Shown: positions 1-10,132 of the stretch, one piece after another
Layout of the letters: each line of letters starts with the position of its first letter
Numbering within the stretch: position 1 is the first letter of the stretch
Assembly (NCBI RefSeq): GCF_041146395.1
Contig: NW_027182922.1
Span: 272,501 to 336,500, forward strand
DNA length: 64,000 nucleotides
Origin: Eulemur rufifrons
Lineage: Eukaryota > Chordata > Mammalia > Primates > Lemuridae
Reading direction: 5' to 3'
Program-made: the position numbers and the translations under genes
The notes under the pieces: generated by a model
Databases searched by the model: none
What the model saw: the letters and a program-made list of their open reading frames with translations, nothing else
What the model was told of the DNA's origin: nothing

Positions 1-253
1 CACTTGGTGTTGCCAATACTTGGTACTGGACCCTGGCAAGAAGCCAGTTTTTTAAGTATCATTCCATGATCCTTTCTCCACTATTTTAAATGGCAGAGCA
101 CCTTTTGGCAGTTAGCATAAGAATGAGTAGCTGGAAGGGACTTTTTTTGTGGGGTCGGGTGGTGTTTGGGGGTCAGGGCATCTTTCAGTCTGGCGGTTTG
201 TTTTTATTAGGCCCAGAGAGGAGAAGTGGGCATGTGTGTGGCAGGTGAAAAAT

Positions 254-292
254 GCTGATCCTCTTTCAGTCTTAGGGTGAAAGAGGATCAGC
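254..292. repeat. Inverted repeat of sat-546 unit 1, both arms changed together
   Basis: A perfect 15-bp stem (254-268 with 278-292) has a 9-nt loop. Other SF1 units read GGATCCTGTTTCA on the left arm and its complement on the right. This copy reads TGATCCTCTTTCA on the left and the exact complement TGAAAGAGGATCA on the right, so two substitutions are matched on the opposite arm. Confidence 0.85.
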
Positions 293-1345
293 AGTTTTCA
301 GCCCGTTTCTTTAAGAATCCTTTGATTCATCACCTGGCAATCTACCATGGTTCTCTGGACCCCTCAATGCGTGGGACCCTTTAACTGGATACTTCCAAGA
401 ATTATGCTGCAGAGCTTTTGAAATAACCACTACGTGGAGAATTATTTGCCAGTTTTTGCAGCACCTTTCACCATAATTGTGACAAGGTTCGTCTCTGCCT
501 CCTTAAACCAAGCTGGCTGCCATGGACAAAACCATGCTGAGGCCTACCTCACTTGGTATTGCCTATACTTGGTACTGGAGCCTGGCAAGAAGCCAGTCTT
601 TTAAGTATCATTCCACCAACCTTTTTCCATTGTTTTAAAAGGCAGAGCACCTTTTGCCAGTTAGCAAATGAGTTGCTGGAGGGCACGTTGTTGTGTGGGG
701 TCAGGTGGTGTGTGAGGGGGCAGGCGCTCTGCCAGTCCAGTGTTTTTTTTTTTTAATCCTCAGAGAGGAGAAGTTGGCATGTGTGCAGCAGGTGAAAAGT
801 GCGGATCCTGTTTTAGTCTTAGACTGAAACAGGATCCACATTTTCTGCCCGTTCCTTTAAGAATCATTTGACTCTTCTTCCGTGAATCCACCATGGTTCT
901 CTATAACCCTCTATGCGTGGCCCCAGGTAACTAGCTGGTTCCAAGAAGTATGCCATAGAGCTTTTGAAATAACCACTACGTGGAGAATTATTTGCCAGTT
1001 TTTGCAGCACCTTTCACCATAATTGTGACAAGGTACTTCTCTGCCTCCTTAATCCCAAGATGGCTGCCAGGGAAAAAACTATGCTGAGGCCTAGCTCACT
1101 TGGTGTTGCCAATACTTGGTACGGGAGCGTGGAATAAAACCAGTCTTTCAAGTATCATTCCACCATCCTTTTTCCATTATTTTAAAAGGCATAGCACCGT
1201 TTGCCAGTTAGCATAAGAATGAGTCACTGGAGGGGACGTTTTTGTGTGGGGTCGTGTGGTGTGTGTGGGGGGGCAAGCCCTCTGTCAGTCCAGTGGTTTG
1301 TTTTTATTATGCCCAGAGAGGAGAAGTAGGCATGTGTGTGGCAGG

Positions 1346-1400
1346 TGAAAAGTGCGGATCCTGTTTCAGACTTAGACTGAAACAGGATCCGCACTTTTCA
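1346..1400. repeat. Inverted repeat of sat-546 unit 3, perfect 24-bp stem
   Basis: Positions 1346-1369 are the exact reverse complement of 1377-1400, with a 7-nt loop. This is the best-preserved version of the internal palindrome of SF1 units. It lies just upstream of the L1 insertion point. Confidence 0.9.
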
Positions 1401-1412
1401 GCCCGTTCCTTT

Positions 1413-1430
1413 AAGACTCCTTTGATTCAT
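1413..1430 (+). repeat. L1 target-site duplication, left copy
   Basis: AAGACTCCTTTGATTCAT matches 7737-7754 with two mismatches. The sequence is ordinary sat-546 sequence, and the satellite continues in phase after the right copy, which fixes the L1 boundaries. Confidence 0.85.
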
Positions 1431-2492
1431 TCTCAATGATGGTGGAATGGTGGTGACCTCCTGGATTCGTGCTCCTGGAGTGGAAGGCATGGGTCTCCCA
1501 CTGCCCACAACCCTAGAGGTTCACTTCCCCACAAGAACGGTGGTGTGAATCCATGGAGAATCAGCGTGGGACAGAGAGAGAGAGCAAGAAAAGACTGAGG
1601 TGATTAGGGAAATAAATCACCAAAATCTGGAGAGTGCGGGATGGCCAATAGAGAAGGGAGCACGGGACAGCTGTACCCACCTCACCAGAGAGTGGGGTGG
1701 GTTCAGCCCCACAGGAAAGCATCTTGTTCCCCCTCTGACCTCCACACCCACTCAATTGAGGATCTGCCTGAAGTCGGTGCAGAATCGCCATGGGAGATGT
1801 GGGGCTCTGCAGAGAGGAGACATTGGCAGGAGGCATTTTGGACCCTGGAGTGCTGTGCGCAGCTGACGCACCTAGCAACTGTCTCCTATACGCGGGCGGT
1901 GGGGCTGCTTTGGTCCCGGCTCTAGCAGATGCCAAACTGCCTCGTATAGGTGGGCGGCTGGATTCTCCCGGTCCCCGGCTCCTCTGGCCTCTGCCGGTCC
2001 CTGAGCATTCAACCCCAGTGACAGTGATCTGCAGACGGGCGGCCGCCATTGTCGGGGTCCACAGCCTAAATGCTGAGGAGCGATTGGGTACCGGGCGGCT
2101 CCCTGGGCGGCTCCCTTCCCTAGTCCACGGACCCTGACTAGGAGCTCCACCTTTGTGTGAACACTGAGTGGTTCCCCAGTCATGAGAGAGTGGAGCGTGG
2201 ACCTTGCAGACATTGGGGTGGGGCAGACCATCGCCCGCGGGAACTGCAGTGGCTGGGGCGTTGGGCGAATGAGGGCACCGCTCCACTCTCCCTATCCACT
2301 GTCTTTCTCACAGAGAGAGACAGAAGCCACCTCGGGAGAGGAAGAGGGGCAGCCCCCCCAGCGGAGCTAGCAAAATCCTGAACAATATGTGAAGGGCTCC
2401 CCCTAGTGACAGAGGAGGCAGCTTACCTGGCACTCACAGTGTGCCCCTATCCAGACTAAAGCTGAAAGAAGGGATCTTAAGGATTCATTCAG
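1431..2492 (+). promoter_or_regulatory. L1 5' UTR / internal promoter region
   Basis: About 1.06 kb precedes the ORF1 start. It is much richer in G+C and CpG than the satellite, especially from about 1780 to 2350. A partial duplication of about 58 bp offset is visible (TCCTATACGCGGGCGG near 1884 and TCGTATAGGTGGGCGG near 1942). A GCCGCCATTGTC box at 2043-2054 resembles a YY1 site in reverse. L1 5' UTRs are known to carry an internal RNA polymerase II promoter; that this one is active is inference. Several overlapping open frames occur on both strands, the longest antisense (1561-2286); none is called as a gene. Confidence 0.8.
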
Positions 2493-3497
2493 ATGGGAAG
2501 GGCTCAGCGAAGGAACTCTAGGAGTATAAAGAATCAAGCTGAAACCATGCCCTCAAAGAGGATTACTAGTTCTCCACCAATTAACACAAAGCAGATTCCA
2601 AATAGCAACATGTCACAGGAAGAATTTCAAACATGGATCATAAATACGCTGAACATTATGCAAGAAAAAATGGATAATCAACACAAAGAAACCACAAAAA
2701 AGATCCAGGACTTGGAAGAAAAATTCACCAAAGAAATTGAAATACTGAAGAAAAATCAAACTGAACTCCTGGAAATGAAAAATTTATTCAACGAGCTACA
2801 AAACACAGTGGAAAGTCTCAAGAGCAGGGTAGATCAAACAGAAGAAAGAATCTCAGAGATCGAAGATAACACTTTCCAATTAAATAAGGCAGTCACAGAG
2901 TTAAAACAAAGAAACATGAGAAATAATCATAGTCTACAAGAAATGTGGGATTATGTGAAGAAGCCTAACGTGAGAGTTATCGGCATTCCTGAGGGTGAAG
3001 AAGACAATAAGCAAGGGTTGAATAAAGTATCTGAAGATATAATTGAGGAAAATTTCCCAGGCCTTGCCAAATCTCTAGATACACAGGTTCAAGAAGCTCA
3101 AAGAACCTCTGAGAGATTCATACCAAATAGGAAGACACCACGTCATGTAGTTATCAGACTGACCAAAATATCCACTAACGAGGCCCTTCTTCAATCTGTA
3201 AGGAGAAAGAAACAAGTAACATACAAAGGAAAGCCCATCCGAATCACGCCAGATTTCTCAACTGAAACCTTACAAGCAAGAAGAGATTGGAGCCCCATTC
3301 TCACTCTTCTGAAACAGAATAATGCCCAGCCTAGAATCCTGTACCCAGATAAGCTCAGTTTTATATATGAAGGTGAAATTAAGACATTCTCAGATAAACA
3401 AAAACTCAGAGAATTCACCAAGACAAGAGCAGCTTTCCAAGAAGTATTCAAAACAGAGTTACACGTGGTCCAGCACAAGAAGGACCCTCGAATGTAA
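2493..3497 (+). CDS. L1 ORF1 protein, RNA-binding chaperone (open, 334 aa)
   Basis: The ORF encodes the L1 ORF1p-type protein, which in the family forms trimers, coats L1 RNA and acts as a nucleic-acid chaperone in the cytoplasmic L1 particle. Visible layout: a basic, Ser-rich N terminus (about 1-45), a Lys/Glu-rich coiled coil (about 50-150, with ELQNTVESLKSRVDQTEERI in its C-terminal half), an RRM-like domain starting near NVRVIGIPEGEE (159-170), and a C-terminal domain containing KGKPIRITPDFS (245-256) and TLQARRDW (259-266). The start at 2493 (MGRAQRRNSR) gives a length close to the human protein of 338 aa. No internal stop or frameshift is present, in contrast to ORF2 next to it. Whether it is expressed from inside satellite heterochromatin is unknown. 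Confidence 0.85.
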   Translation: MGRAQRRNSRSIKNQAETMPSKRITSSPPINTKQIPNSNMSQEEFQTWIINTLNIMQEKMDNQHKETTKKIQDLEEKFTKEIEILKKNQTELLEMKNLFNELQNTVESLKSRVDQTEERISEIEDNTFQLNKAVTELKQRNMRNNHSLQEMWDYVKKPNVRVIGIPEGEEDNKQGLNKVSEDIIEENFPGLAKSLDTQVQEAQRTSERFIPNRKTPRHVVIRLTKISTNEALLQSVRRKKQVTYKGKPIRITPDFSTETLQARRDWSPILTLLKQNNAQPRILYPDKLSFIYEGEIKTFSDKQKLREFTKTRAAFQEVFKTELHVVQHKKDPRM

Positions 3498-3536
3498 CAC
3501 TAATCAAGAGATAAATATGAAAACACAGTTATCATA

Positions 3537-6500
3537 ATGGCTCAAGAGAGAAAACAGATCAATGAAATTCAACCCAACATGAGGAACAGCAATCTGTCTC
3601 GCTTATCAGTTCTCTCATTAAATGTGAATGGATTGAATTCCCCACTCAAGAGACATGGACTGGCCCAATGGATAAAAAAGATATAAGCCAAGTATCTGCT
3701 GTCTTCAGGAAACTCATCTAACCTGCAAGGATGCATTTAGACTGAAAATAAAAGGGTGGAAATCAATATTCCAAGCAAATGGAACCCAAAAGAAAGCTGG
3801 CGTGGCAGTTCTAATCTCCGATAACGTAGTTTTTAAGTCAACAAAAGTAAAGAAACACAAAGATGGTTACTATATACTGGTGAAGGGTACAATTCAACAA
3901 GAAGACATAACTATACTTAACATATATGCACCCGATCTAGGTGCACCCAGATTCATAAAGCAAACCCTACTTGATCTGAACCAAATGATAGATAACAACA
4001 CTTTAGTAGCCAGAGATTTTAACACGCCACTGACAGTTCAAGACAGATCCTCCAAACAAAAAATAAACAAAGAAATATTGGACGTAAATAGAATGCTAGA
4101 ACAAATGGGCCTGACTGACATCTACAGGACATTCTACCCAAATACCACTGAATATAAGTTCTTCTCATCAGCTCATGGGACATTCTCCAAGATTGACCAT
4201 ATCTTAGGACATAAAGAATGTCTTAAAAAATTTAAAAATATAGAAATAATACCATGCAGCTTCTCGGATCACAGTGGAATAAAAGTAACAATGAACCCTA
4301 ACAGAAATCCTCATTTCTACTCAAAGTCATGGAAGCTAAATAACCTTCTCCTGAACAATCGTTTTATAAATGAAGAAATCAAGTCAGAAATCAAAAGATT
4401 CTTTGAATTAAACGACAAAGGAGATACAACTTATCAAAATCTGTGGGACACAGCTAAAGCAGTCCTGAGAGGAAAATTTATTTCCATAAATGCCTATACC
4501 AAAAAGACAGAAAACTTACAAATAGACAATCTAATGAATAGACTCAAAGAGCTGGAGAAGAAAGAAGAGACCAAACCCAAACCCAGCAGAAGGAAATTAT
4601 TAAGATTAAATCAGAACTAAATGAAAAGGACCATAAGGGAGCATAAGGGAGATTAAACCAAACCATAACGGAGATTAATAAAACCAAAAGTTGGTTCTTT
4701 GAAAAAATAAACAAAATTGGCACACTTCTGGCTAAACTAACCAAGAGCAGAAAAGAAAAATCTCTTATAACCTCGATCAGGAACACGAAAGGAGTAATCA
4801 CGACTGATGCCACAGAGATACATGATATCATCTATGAATTCTACAAAAATCTTTATGCACACAAATTAGAAAACCTGGAGGAAATGGACAAATTCTTATA
4901 AACACACAGCCTTCCCAGGCTCAACCAGGAAGAAATAGAATTCCTGAATAGACCGATATCTAGATCTGAAATTGAAACAGCAATAAAAAACCTTCCCAAA
5001 AAGAAAAGCCCTGGACCAGATGGGTTCACACCTGAATTCTACCATACCTACAAAGAAGAACTGGTGCCCATCGTACATAAACTATTCTCCAATATAGAGA
5101 AGGATGGGATTCTCCCCAACACTTTTTACCAAGCCAACATAATCCTGATACCAAATCCAGGAAAGGATGCAACTAAAACAGAGAACTATAGACCAATTTC
5201 TCTTATGAATATAGATGCAAAAATTCTCAATAAAATTCTAACAAATCGAATCCAAGTGCTTATCAAAAAAATAATCCATCACGACCAAGTGGGCTTCATC
5301 CCAGAGATGCAGGGATGGTTTGACATATGGGAATGTAATTCATCACATAAATAGAAGCAAAAATAAAGATCAGATGATCCTCTCAATAGATGCAGAGAAA
5401 GCATTTGACAAAATTCAACACCCTTTTATGATAAGAACACTTAACAAAATAGGCATAGATGGGGCCTATATAAAAATGATACAAGCCATATACGACAAAC
5501 CCTCAGCCAACATCATACTGAATGGGGAAAAACTGAAAGCATTCCCACTTCAAACTGGAACCAGACAAGGCTTACCACTGTCCCCATTACTTTTCTACAT
5601 AGTATTGGAAGTCCTTGCAAGAGCTATCAGGCAAGAGAGCAGAATCAAGGGAGTTGAAATAGGGACAGAAGAGATCAAACTCTCACTCTTTGCTGATGAT
5701 ATGATGTTATATCTATAAAACCCCAAGGTTTCAACCAAGAGACTCCTGGAATTGATCAATGAATTCAGTAAAGTCTCAGGATACAAAATCAATACACACA
5801 AATCAGAGGCATTCATATATGCCAATAACAGTCAAATGGAAAACCAAATTAAGGACTCAATACCCTTCAAAATAGCAACAAAGAAAATAAAATACCTAGG
5901 AATTTATTTAACTAAGGAGGTAAAGGACCTCTATAGGGAGAACTATGAAACACTGAGGAAGGAAATTGCAGAACATGTAAATAGGTGGAAAACCATACCA
6001 TGCTCGTGGATCGGTAGAATCAACATTGTTAAAATGTCTATACTGCCCAAAGTTATCTACAGATTCAATGCAATCCTTATTAAATTACCAACATCTTTTT
6101 TCACAGACATAGGAAAAATAATTTTACGCTTTGTATGGAACCAGGGAAGACCCCGTTTAGCAAAAGCAATCTTAAACAACAAAAACAAAATGGGAAGTAT
6201 TAATTTGCCAGACTTCAAACTATACTACAAGGCTGTGGTTCTTAAAACAGCCTGGTACTGGCACAAGTGCAGGGACACAGACCAGTGGAACAGAACAGAA
6301 AATCCCAATATAAAACCATCCTCATATAGCCATCTAATCTTTGACAAAGCAGACAAAAACATACTCTGGGGAAAAGATTCCTTATTTAATAAATGGTGCT
6401 GGGAAAACTGGATATCCACATGTAGAAGACTAAAACAGGACACATAACTCTCACCCCTCACAAAAATCAAATCACAGTGGTTAACAGACTTAAACCTAAG

Positions 6501-7425
6501 GTCAGAAACTATTAGAATTCTAGAAGAAAATGTAGGAAAGACTCTTACAGACATTGGCCTAGGCAAAGAATTTATGAAGAAGACCCCTAAAGCAATCACA
6601 GCAACAACAAAAATAAATAAATGGGACCTGATCAAATTAAAAAGCTTCTGCACAGCCAAAGAAACAGTCACGAGAGTAAATGGACAACCTACAGAATGGG
6701 AAAAAATTTTCGCATACTACACATCAGATAAAGGACTGATAACAAGAATCTATTTAGAACTCAGGAAAATCAGTAAGAAAAAATCAAACAACCCTATCAA
6801 AAAGTGGGCAAAGGACATAAATAGAAATTTTTCAAAAGAAGATATAAAAGTGGCTAACAAACATATGAAAAAGTGTTCAACATCTCTAATCATCAGGGAA
6901 ATGCAAATCAAAACCACAATGAGATATCACTTAACTCCAGTGGGAATGGCCTTTATCAAAAAGTCCCAAAACTATACATGTTGGTGTGGGTGTGGGGAGA
7001 TAGGTACATTCATACACTGCTGGTGGGACTGTAAACTAGTGCAGCCCCTGTGGAAAGCAATGTGGAGATACCTTAAACAGATTCAAGTAGACCTACCATT
7101 CGATCCAGCAATTCCATTATTGGACATCTACCCAGAAGAACAAAAGTCATTCTATAAAAAAGACACCTGCACCTGAATGATTATAGCAGCACAATTCACA
7201 ATCACAAAGATGTGGAAACAACCCAAATGCCCATCAATTCATGAATGGATTAGCAAAATGTGGTATATGTATACCATGGAATATTACTCAGCTATTAGAA
7301 ATAATGGCGATATGGCATCTCTTTGGTTCTCCTGGAGAGAGCTGGATCCCATTCTATTAAGTGAAGTATCCCAAGAATGGAAAAATAAGCACCACATGTA
7401 CTCACCAGCAAATTGGTTTCCCTGA
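3537..7425 (+). pseudogene. L1 ORF2 (endonuclease / reverse transcriptase), disrupted
   Basis: ORF2p in intact L1s nicks target DNA and reverse-transcribes L1 RNA. ATG at 3537 opens a frame containing LNVNGLN of the endonuclease. The frame shifts between about 3670 and 3700; unshifted it stops at 3684-3686. The endonuclease continues in frame 1 ([13 protein letters not shown] visible; the usual Gly before DFN is Arg). A second shift lies near 4595, followed by stops at 4644-4646 and 4899-4901; a third shift lies near 5325. The reverse transcriptase keeps FADD at 5689-5700, then a stop follows at 5716-5718. More stops lie at 6445-6447 and 7174-7176. A C-X3-C-X7-H-X4-C knuckle is intact at 6979-7032, and the natural end is TGA at 7423-7425. 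At least three shifts and five premature stops mean no full-length product. Confidence 0.95.
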
Positions 7426-7736
7426 GTGCACATTTGGGAACAACACCAATTGGGTATCGGACAGAGGTTGGGGCCGGGTGGAAGGGATGGGTGTATACCT
7501 ACTTGATGAATGTGATGTGCACTGCCTGGGGAATGGACACCCTTCAAGTTCTAACTGGGGGGGATGGGGTGGGGGAGAGGAGGGGTGCACAGCTACATGA
7601 TGAATGTGATGTGCACTGACTAGGGAATGGACAAAATTGAAGCTCAGAATCGGGGGAAAGGGGAGGCATGGGGAATGTATATAGCCTGATCTTTTGTACC
7701 CCCATAATGAGCTAACAAACAAACAAACAAACAAAA
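7426..7736 (+). other. L1 3' UTR and A-rich tail
   Basis: The segment runs from the ORF2 stop to the right target-site duplication. It holds a partial tandem duplication with 94-bp offset (GATGAATGTGATGTGCACTG at 7505 and 7599) around a G-rich tract, then CTTTTGTACCCCCATAATGAG and a tail of AAAC repeats ending in A6. No clear AATAAA signal is seen. Confidence 0.85.
7557..7585 (+). repeat. G-rich polypurine tract of the L1 3' UTR
   Basis: Nearly pure purine with several G runs of 4-7, compatible with a G-quadruplex on the + strand. A G-rich polypurine tract is a known constant feature of mammalian L1 3' UTRs. Confidence 0.8.
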
Positions 7737-7754
7737 AAGAATCGTTTGATTCAT
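7737..7754 (+). repeat. L1 target-site duplication, right copy
   Basis: AAGAATCGTTTGATTCAT pairs with 1413-1430 with two mismatches. It directly follows the L1 A-rich tail and runs straight into the interrupted satellite unit (CAGCTGGGAAT at 7755). Confidence 0.85.
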
Positions 7755-8221
7755 CAGCTGGGAATACACCATGGTTCTTTAAAGACCTCTATGCGTGGGC
7801 CCAGGTAACTGGCTAGTTCCAAGAAGTATGCCACAGAGCTTTTGAAATAACCACTACGTTGAGAATTATTTGCTAGTTTTTGCACCACCTTTCACCATAA
7901 TTGTGATAAGGTTCGTCCGTGCCTCCTTCAACCCAAGATGGCTGGGGCGGACAAAACTATGCTGAGGCCTAGTTCACTTGGTGTTGCCGATAGTTGGTAC
8001 TGGAGCCTGGCAAGAAGCCATGCTATTAAGAGTCATTCCACCATCCTTTCTCCATCATTTTAAAAGGCAGAACACCTTTTTCCAGTTATCATAAGAATGA
8101 GTTGCTGGAGGGGACGTTTTTGAGTGGGGTCGGGTGGTGCGTTGAGGGGAAGGCTCTCTGTCTGTCTGGTGGTTTGTCTTTATTATGCCCAAAGAGGAGA
8201 GGTGGGCATGTGTGTGGCAGG

Positions 8222-8276
8222 TGAAAAGTACGGATCCTGTTTCAGTCTTAGACTGAAACAGGATCCGCACTTTTCA
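8222..8276. repeat. Inverted repeat of a sat-546 unit, 26-bp stem with one mismatch
   Basis: Positions 8222-8247 pair with 8251-8276 around a 3-nt loop; the only mismatch is A at 8230. It is the same palindrome as at 1346-1400. Confidence 0.88.
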
Positions 8277-10119
8277 GCCAGTTCCTTTACGAATCCTTTG
8301 ATTCATCAGCTGGGAATCCACCATGGCTGTCGAGACCCCTCTATGTGTGGGCCCAGGTAACTGGCTAGTTCCAAGATGTATGCCGTAGAGCTTTTGAAAT
8401 AACCACTACGTTGAGAATTGTTTGCCAGTTTTTGCAGCACCTTTGACCATAATTGTGATAAGGTTCATCTGTGCCTCCTTAAACCCAAGCAGGCTGCCAC
8501 GGACAAAACTATGCTGAGGCCTAGCTCCCTTGGTGTACCGATACATTTTACTGGAGCCTGGCAAGAAGCCATTTTTTTTAAGTACAATTCCACCGTCTTT
8601 TCTCCATTATTTTAAAAGGCAGTGCACCTTTAGCCAGTTAGCATAAAGATGAGTCACTGGAGCGGCTTTTTGTGTGGGGTTGGGTGTGTGTGGGAGGGCA
8701 GGCCCTCTGTCAGTCCGGTGGTTTGTTTTTATTATTCCCAGAGAGGAGAAGCGGGCATGTATGTGGCAGGTGAAAACTTTGGATCCTGTTTCAGTCTGAA
8801 ACAGTATCTCCGCTTTTGAGCCTGTTCCTTTTGGAATCCTTTAATTCATCAGTTGGGAATCCACCATGGTTCTCTAGACCTCCCTGAGCGTGGGCCCAGG
8901 TAACTGGCTAGTTCCAAGAAGTATGCCGCAGAGCTTTGGAAATAACCACTACATTGAGTATTATTTGCCAGTTTTTGCAGCAACTTTCACAATGATTGTG
9001 AAAAGGTTAGGCAGTGCATCCTGAAACCCAAGCTGGCTTCCACAGAAAAAACTACGGTTAGGCCAATCTCCCTTGGAGTTGCCGATAATTGGTACTGGTC
9101 CGTGGCAAGAAGCCATTCCTTTAAGTATCATTCCACCTTCCTTTCACAACTATTTTAAAAGGCAGAGCACCTATTGCCATTTAGCTTAAGGATGAGTCGC
9201 TGGAGGAAACGTTTTTGTGTGGGGTGGGAGAGGCAGAGCCAGGCCCTCTGTCAGTCCAGTGGTTTGTTTTTATTATCCCCGGAGAGGAGAAGTGGACATG
9301 TGTGTGGCAAGTGAAAAGTGTGGATCCTGTTTCAGTCTTAGACTGATACAGGATCGGCACTTTTCATCCTGTTCCTTTAAGAATCCTTTGCTTCATCAGC
9401 TGGGAATCCACCATAGTTCTCTACACCCCACTATGTGTGGGCCCACTTAACAGGCTAGTTCAAAGAAGTATGCCACAGAGCATTTGAAATAACCACTACC
9501 ATGGAAATTATTTGCCAGCTTTTCCAGCACTTTTACCATAATTTTGATAAGGTTCATTTGTGCTTCCTTAAACCCTAGATGGCTTCCATGGACAAACCTA
9601 TACTGAGGGTTCTCTCGCTTGGTGTTGCCAATACTTGGTACGGGAGTCTGACAAGAATCCAGTCTTTTAATTATCATTGCACCATCCTTTCTCCCTTATA
9701 TTAAAAGGTGAGCAACTTTCGGCAGTTAGCATAAGGATGAGTCAACGGAGGGGATGTTTTTGGGTGGGATCGGGGTGGTTTGGGGGACAGTCCCTCTGTC
9801 AGTCTGGTTGTTTGTGTTTATTATGCCCAGACAGGGAAGTGGATATATTTGTGGCAGGTGAAATGTGCGGATCCTGTTTCAGTTAGACTGAAACAGTATC
9901 CGCACTTTTCAGCTGGTTCCATTAAAAATCCTTTGATTCATCAGCTGGGAATCCACCATGGTTCCTTAGAACCCTCCATACATGGGCCCATGAACTGGCC
10001 TGTACCAAGATGTATGCTGCACAGCTTTTGAGATAAACACTACGTGTAGAATTATTTGCCAGTTTCTGCAGCACATATCACCATAATTGTGATAAGGATC
10101 GTCTGTGCCTCCTTAAACA

Positions 10120-10132
10120 CAAGATGGCTGCC
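10120..10132 (+). promoter_or_regulatory. YY1-like box of sat-546 (representative copy)
   Basis: CAAGATGGCTGCC differs by one base from the common YY1 core CAAGATGGCGGCC. The box sits at the same place in many SF1 units (for example 1056-1068). In many SF2 units it reads CAAGAAGGCTGCGAC, which destroys the ATGG core. Protein binding is inference only. Confidence 0.3.

Larger units (their letters stand above)
1..1430 (+). repeat. sat-546 satellite array, first segment (about 2.6 units, subfamily SF1)
   Basis: Three successive copies of one long unit are visible. The phrase cacttggtgttgccaatac recurs near 1, 550 and 1098, giving a period of about 546-548 bp. Landmarks inside each unit, in order, are a T-rich/GT-rich stretch, a CCTCTGTCAGT segment, a strong inverted repeat, CCACCATGGTTCT, CCAAGAAGTATGCC, CACCATAATTGTGA and a CAAGATGGCTGCC-like box. 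Short open frames here repeat with the unit and show no coding signature. The array is cut at 1430 by an L1 insertion and resumes at 7755 in the same phase. I do not recognise the unit as a named satellite family. Confidence 0.95.
1431..7736 (+). mobile_element. Full-length L1 (LINE-1) retrotransposon, about 6.3 kb
   Basis: The element has all L1 parts in order: a GC-rich 5' UTR of about 1.06 kb, ORF1, a 39-bp spacer, an ORF2 region with endonuclease, reverse transcriptase and Cys-rich parts, a 3' UTR with a G-rich tract, and an A-rich tail of AAAC repeats. It is flanked by an 18-bp target-site duplication. Length is that of a complete primate L1, so there is no 5' truncation. ORF1 is open but ORF2 is broken in many places, so this copy cannot retrotranspose on its own. 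It interrupts a sat-546 unit just after TTTGATTCAT and postdates that unit. Confidence 0.97.

Noticed and set aside
254..292. microRNA precursor or tRNA in the sat-546 hairpin
   Set aside because: The stem is only 15-26 bp with a 3-9 nt loop and decays in most units. There is no tRNA cloverleaf and no sign of constraint outside the palindrome.
1561..2381. Overlapping open frames on both strands (1600-1866, 1641-1925, 1790-2137, 1872-2231, 2157-2381)
   Set aside because: All lie in the GC-rich L1 5' UTR and overlap each other in different frames. None has a recognisable product. Only the longest antisense frame is kept, as a low-interest finding.
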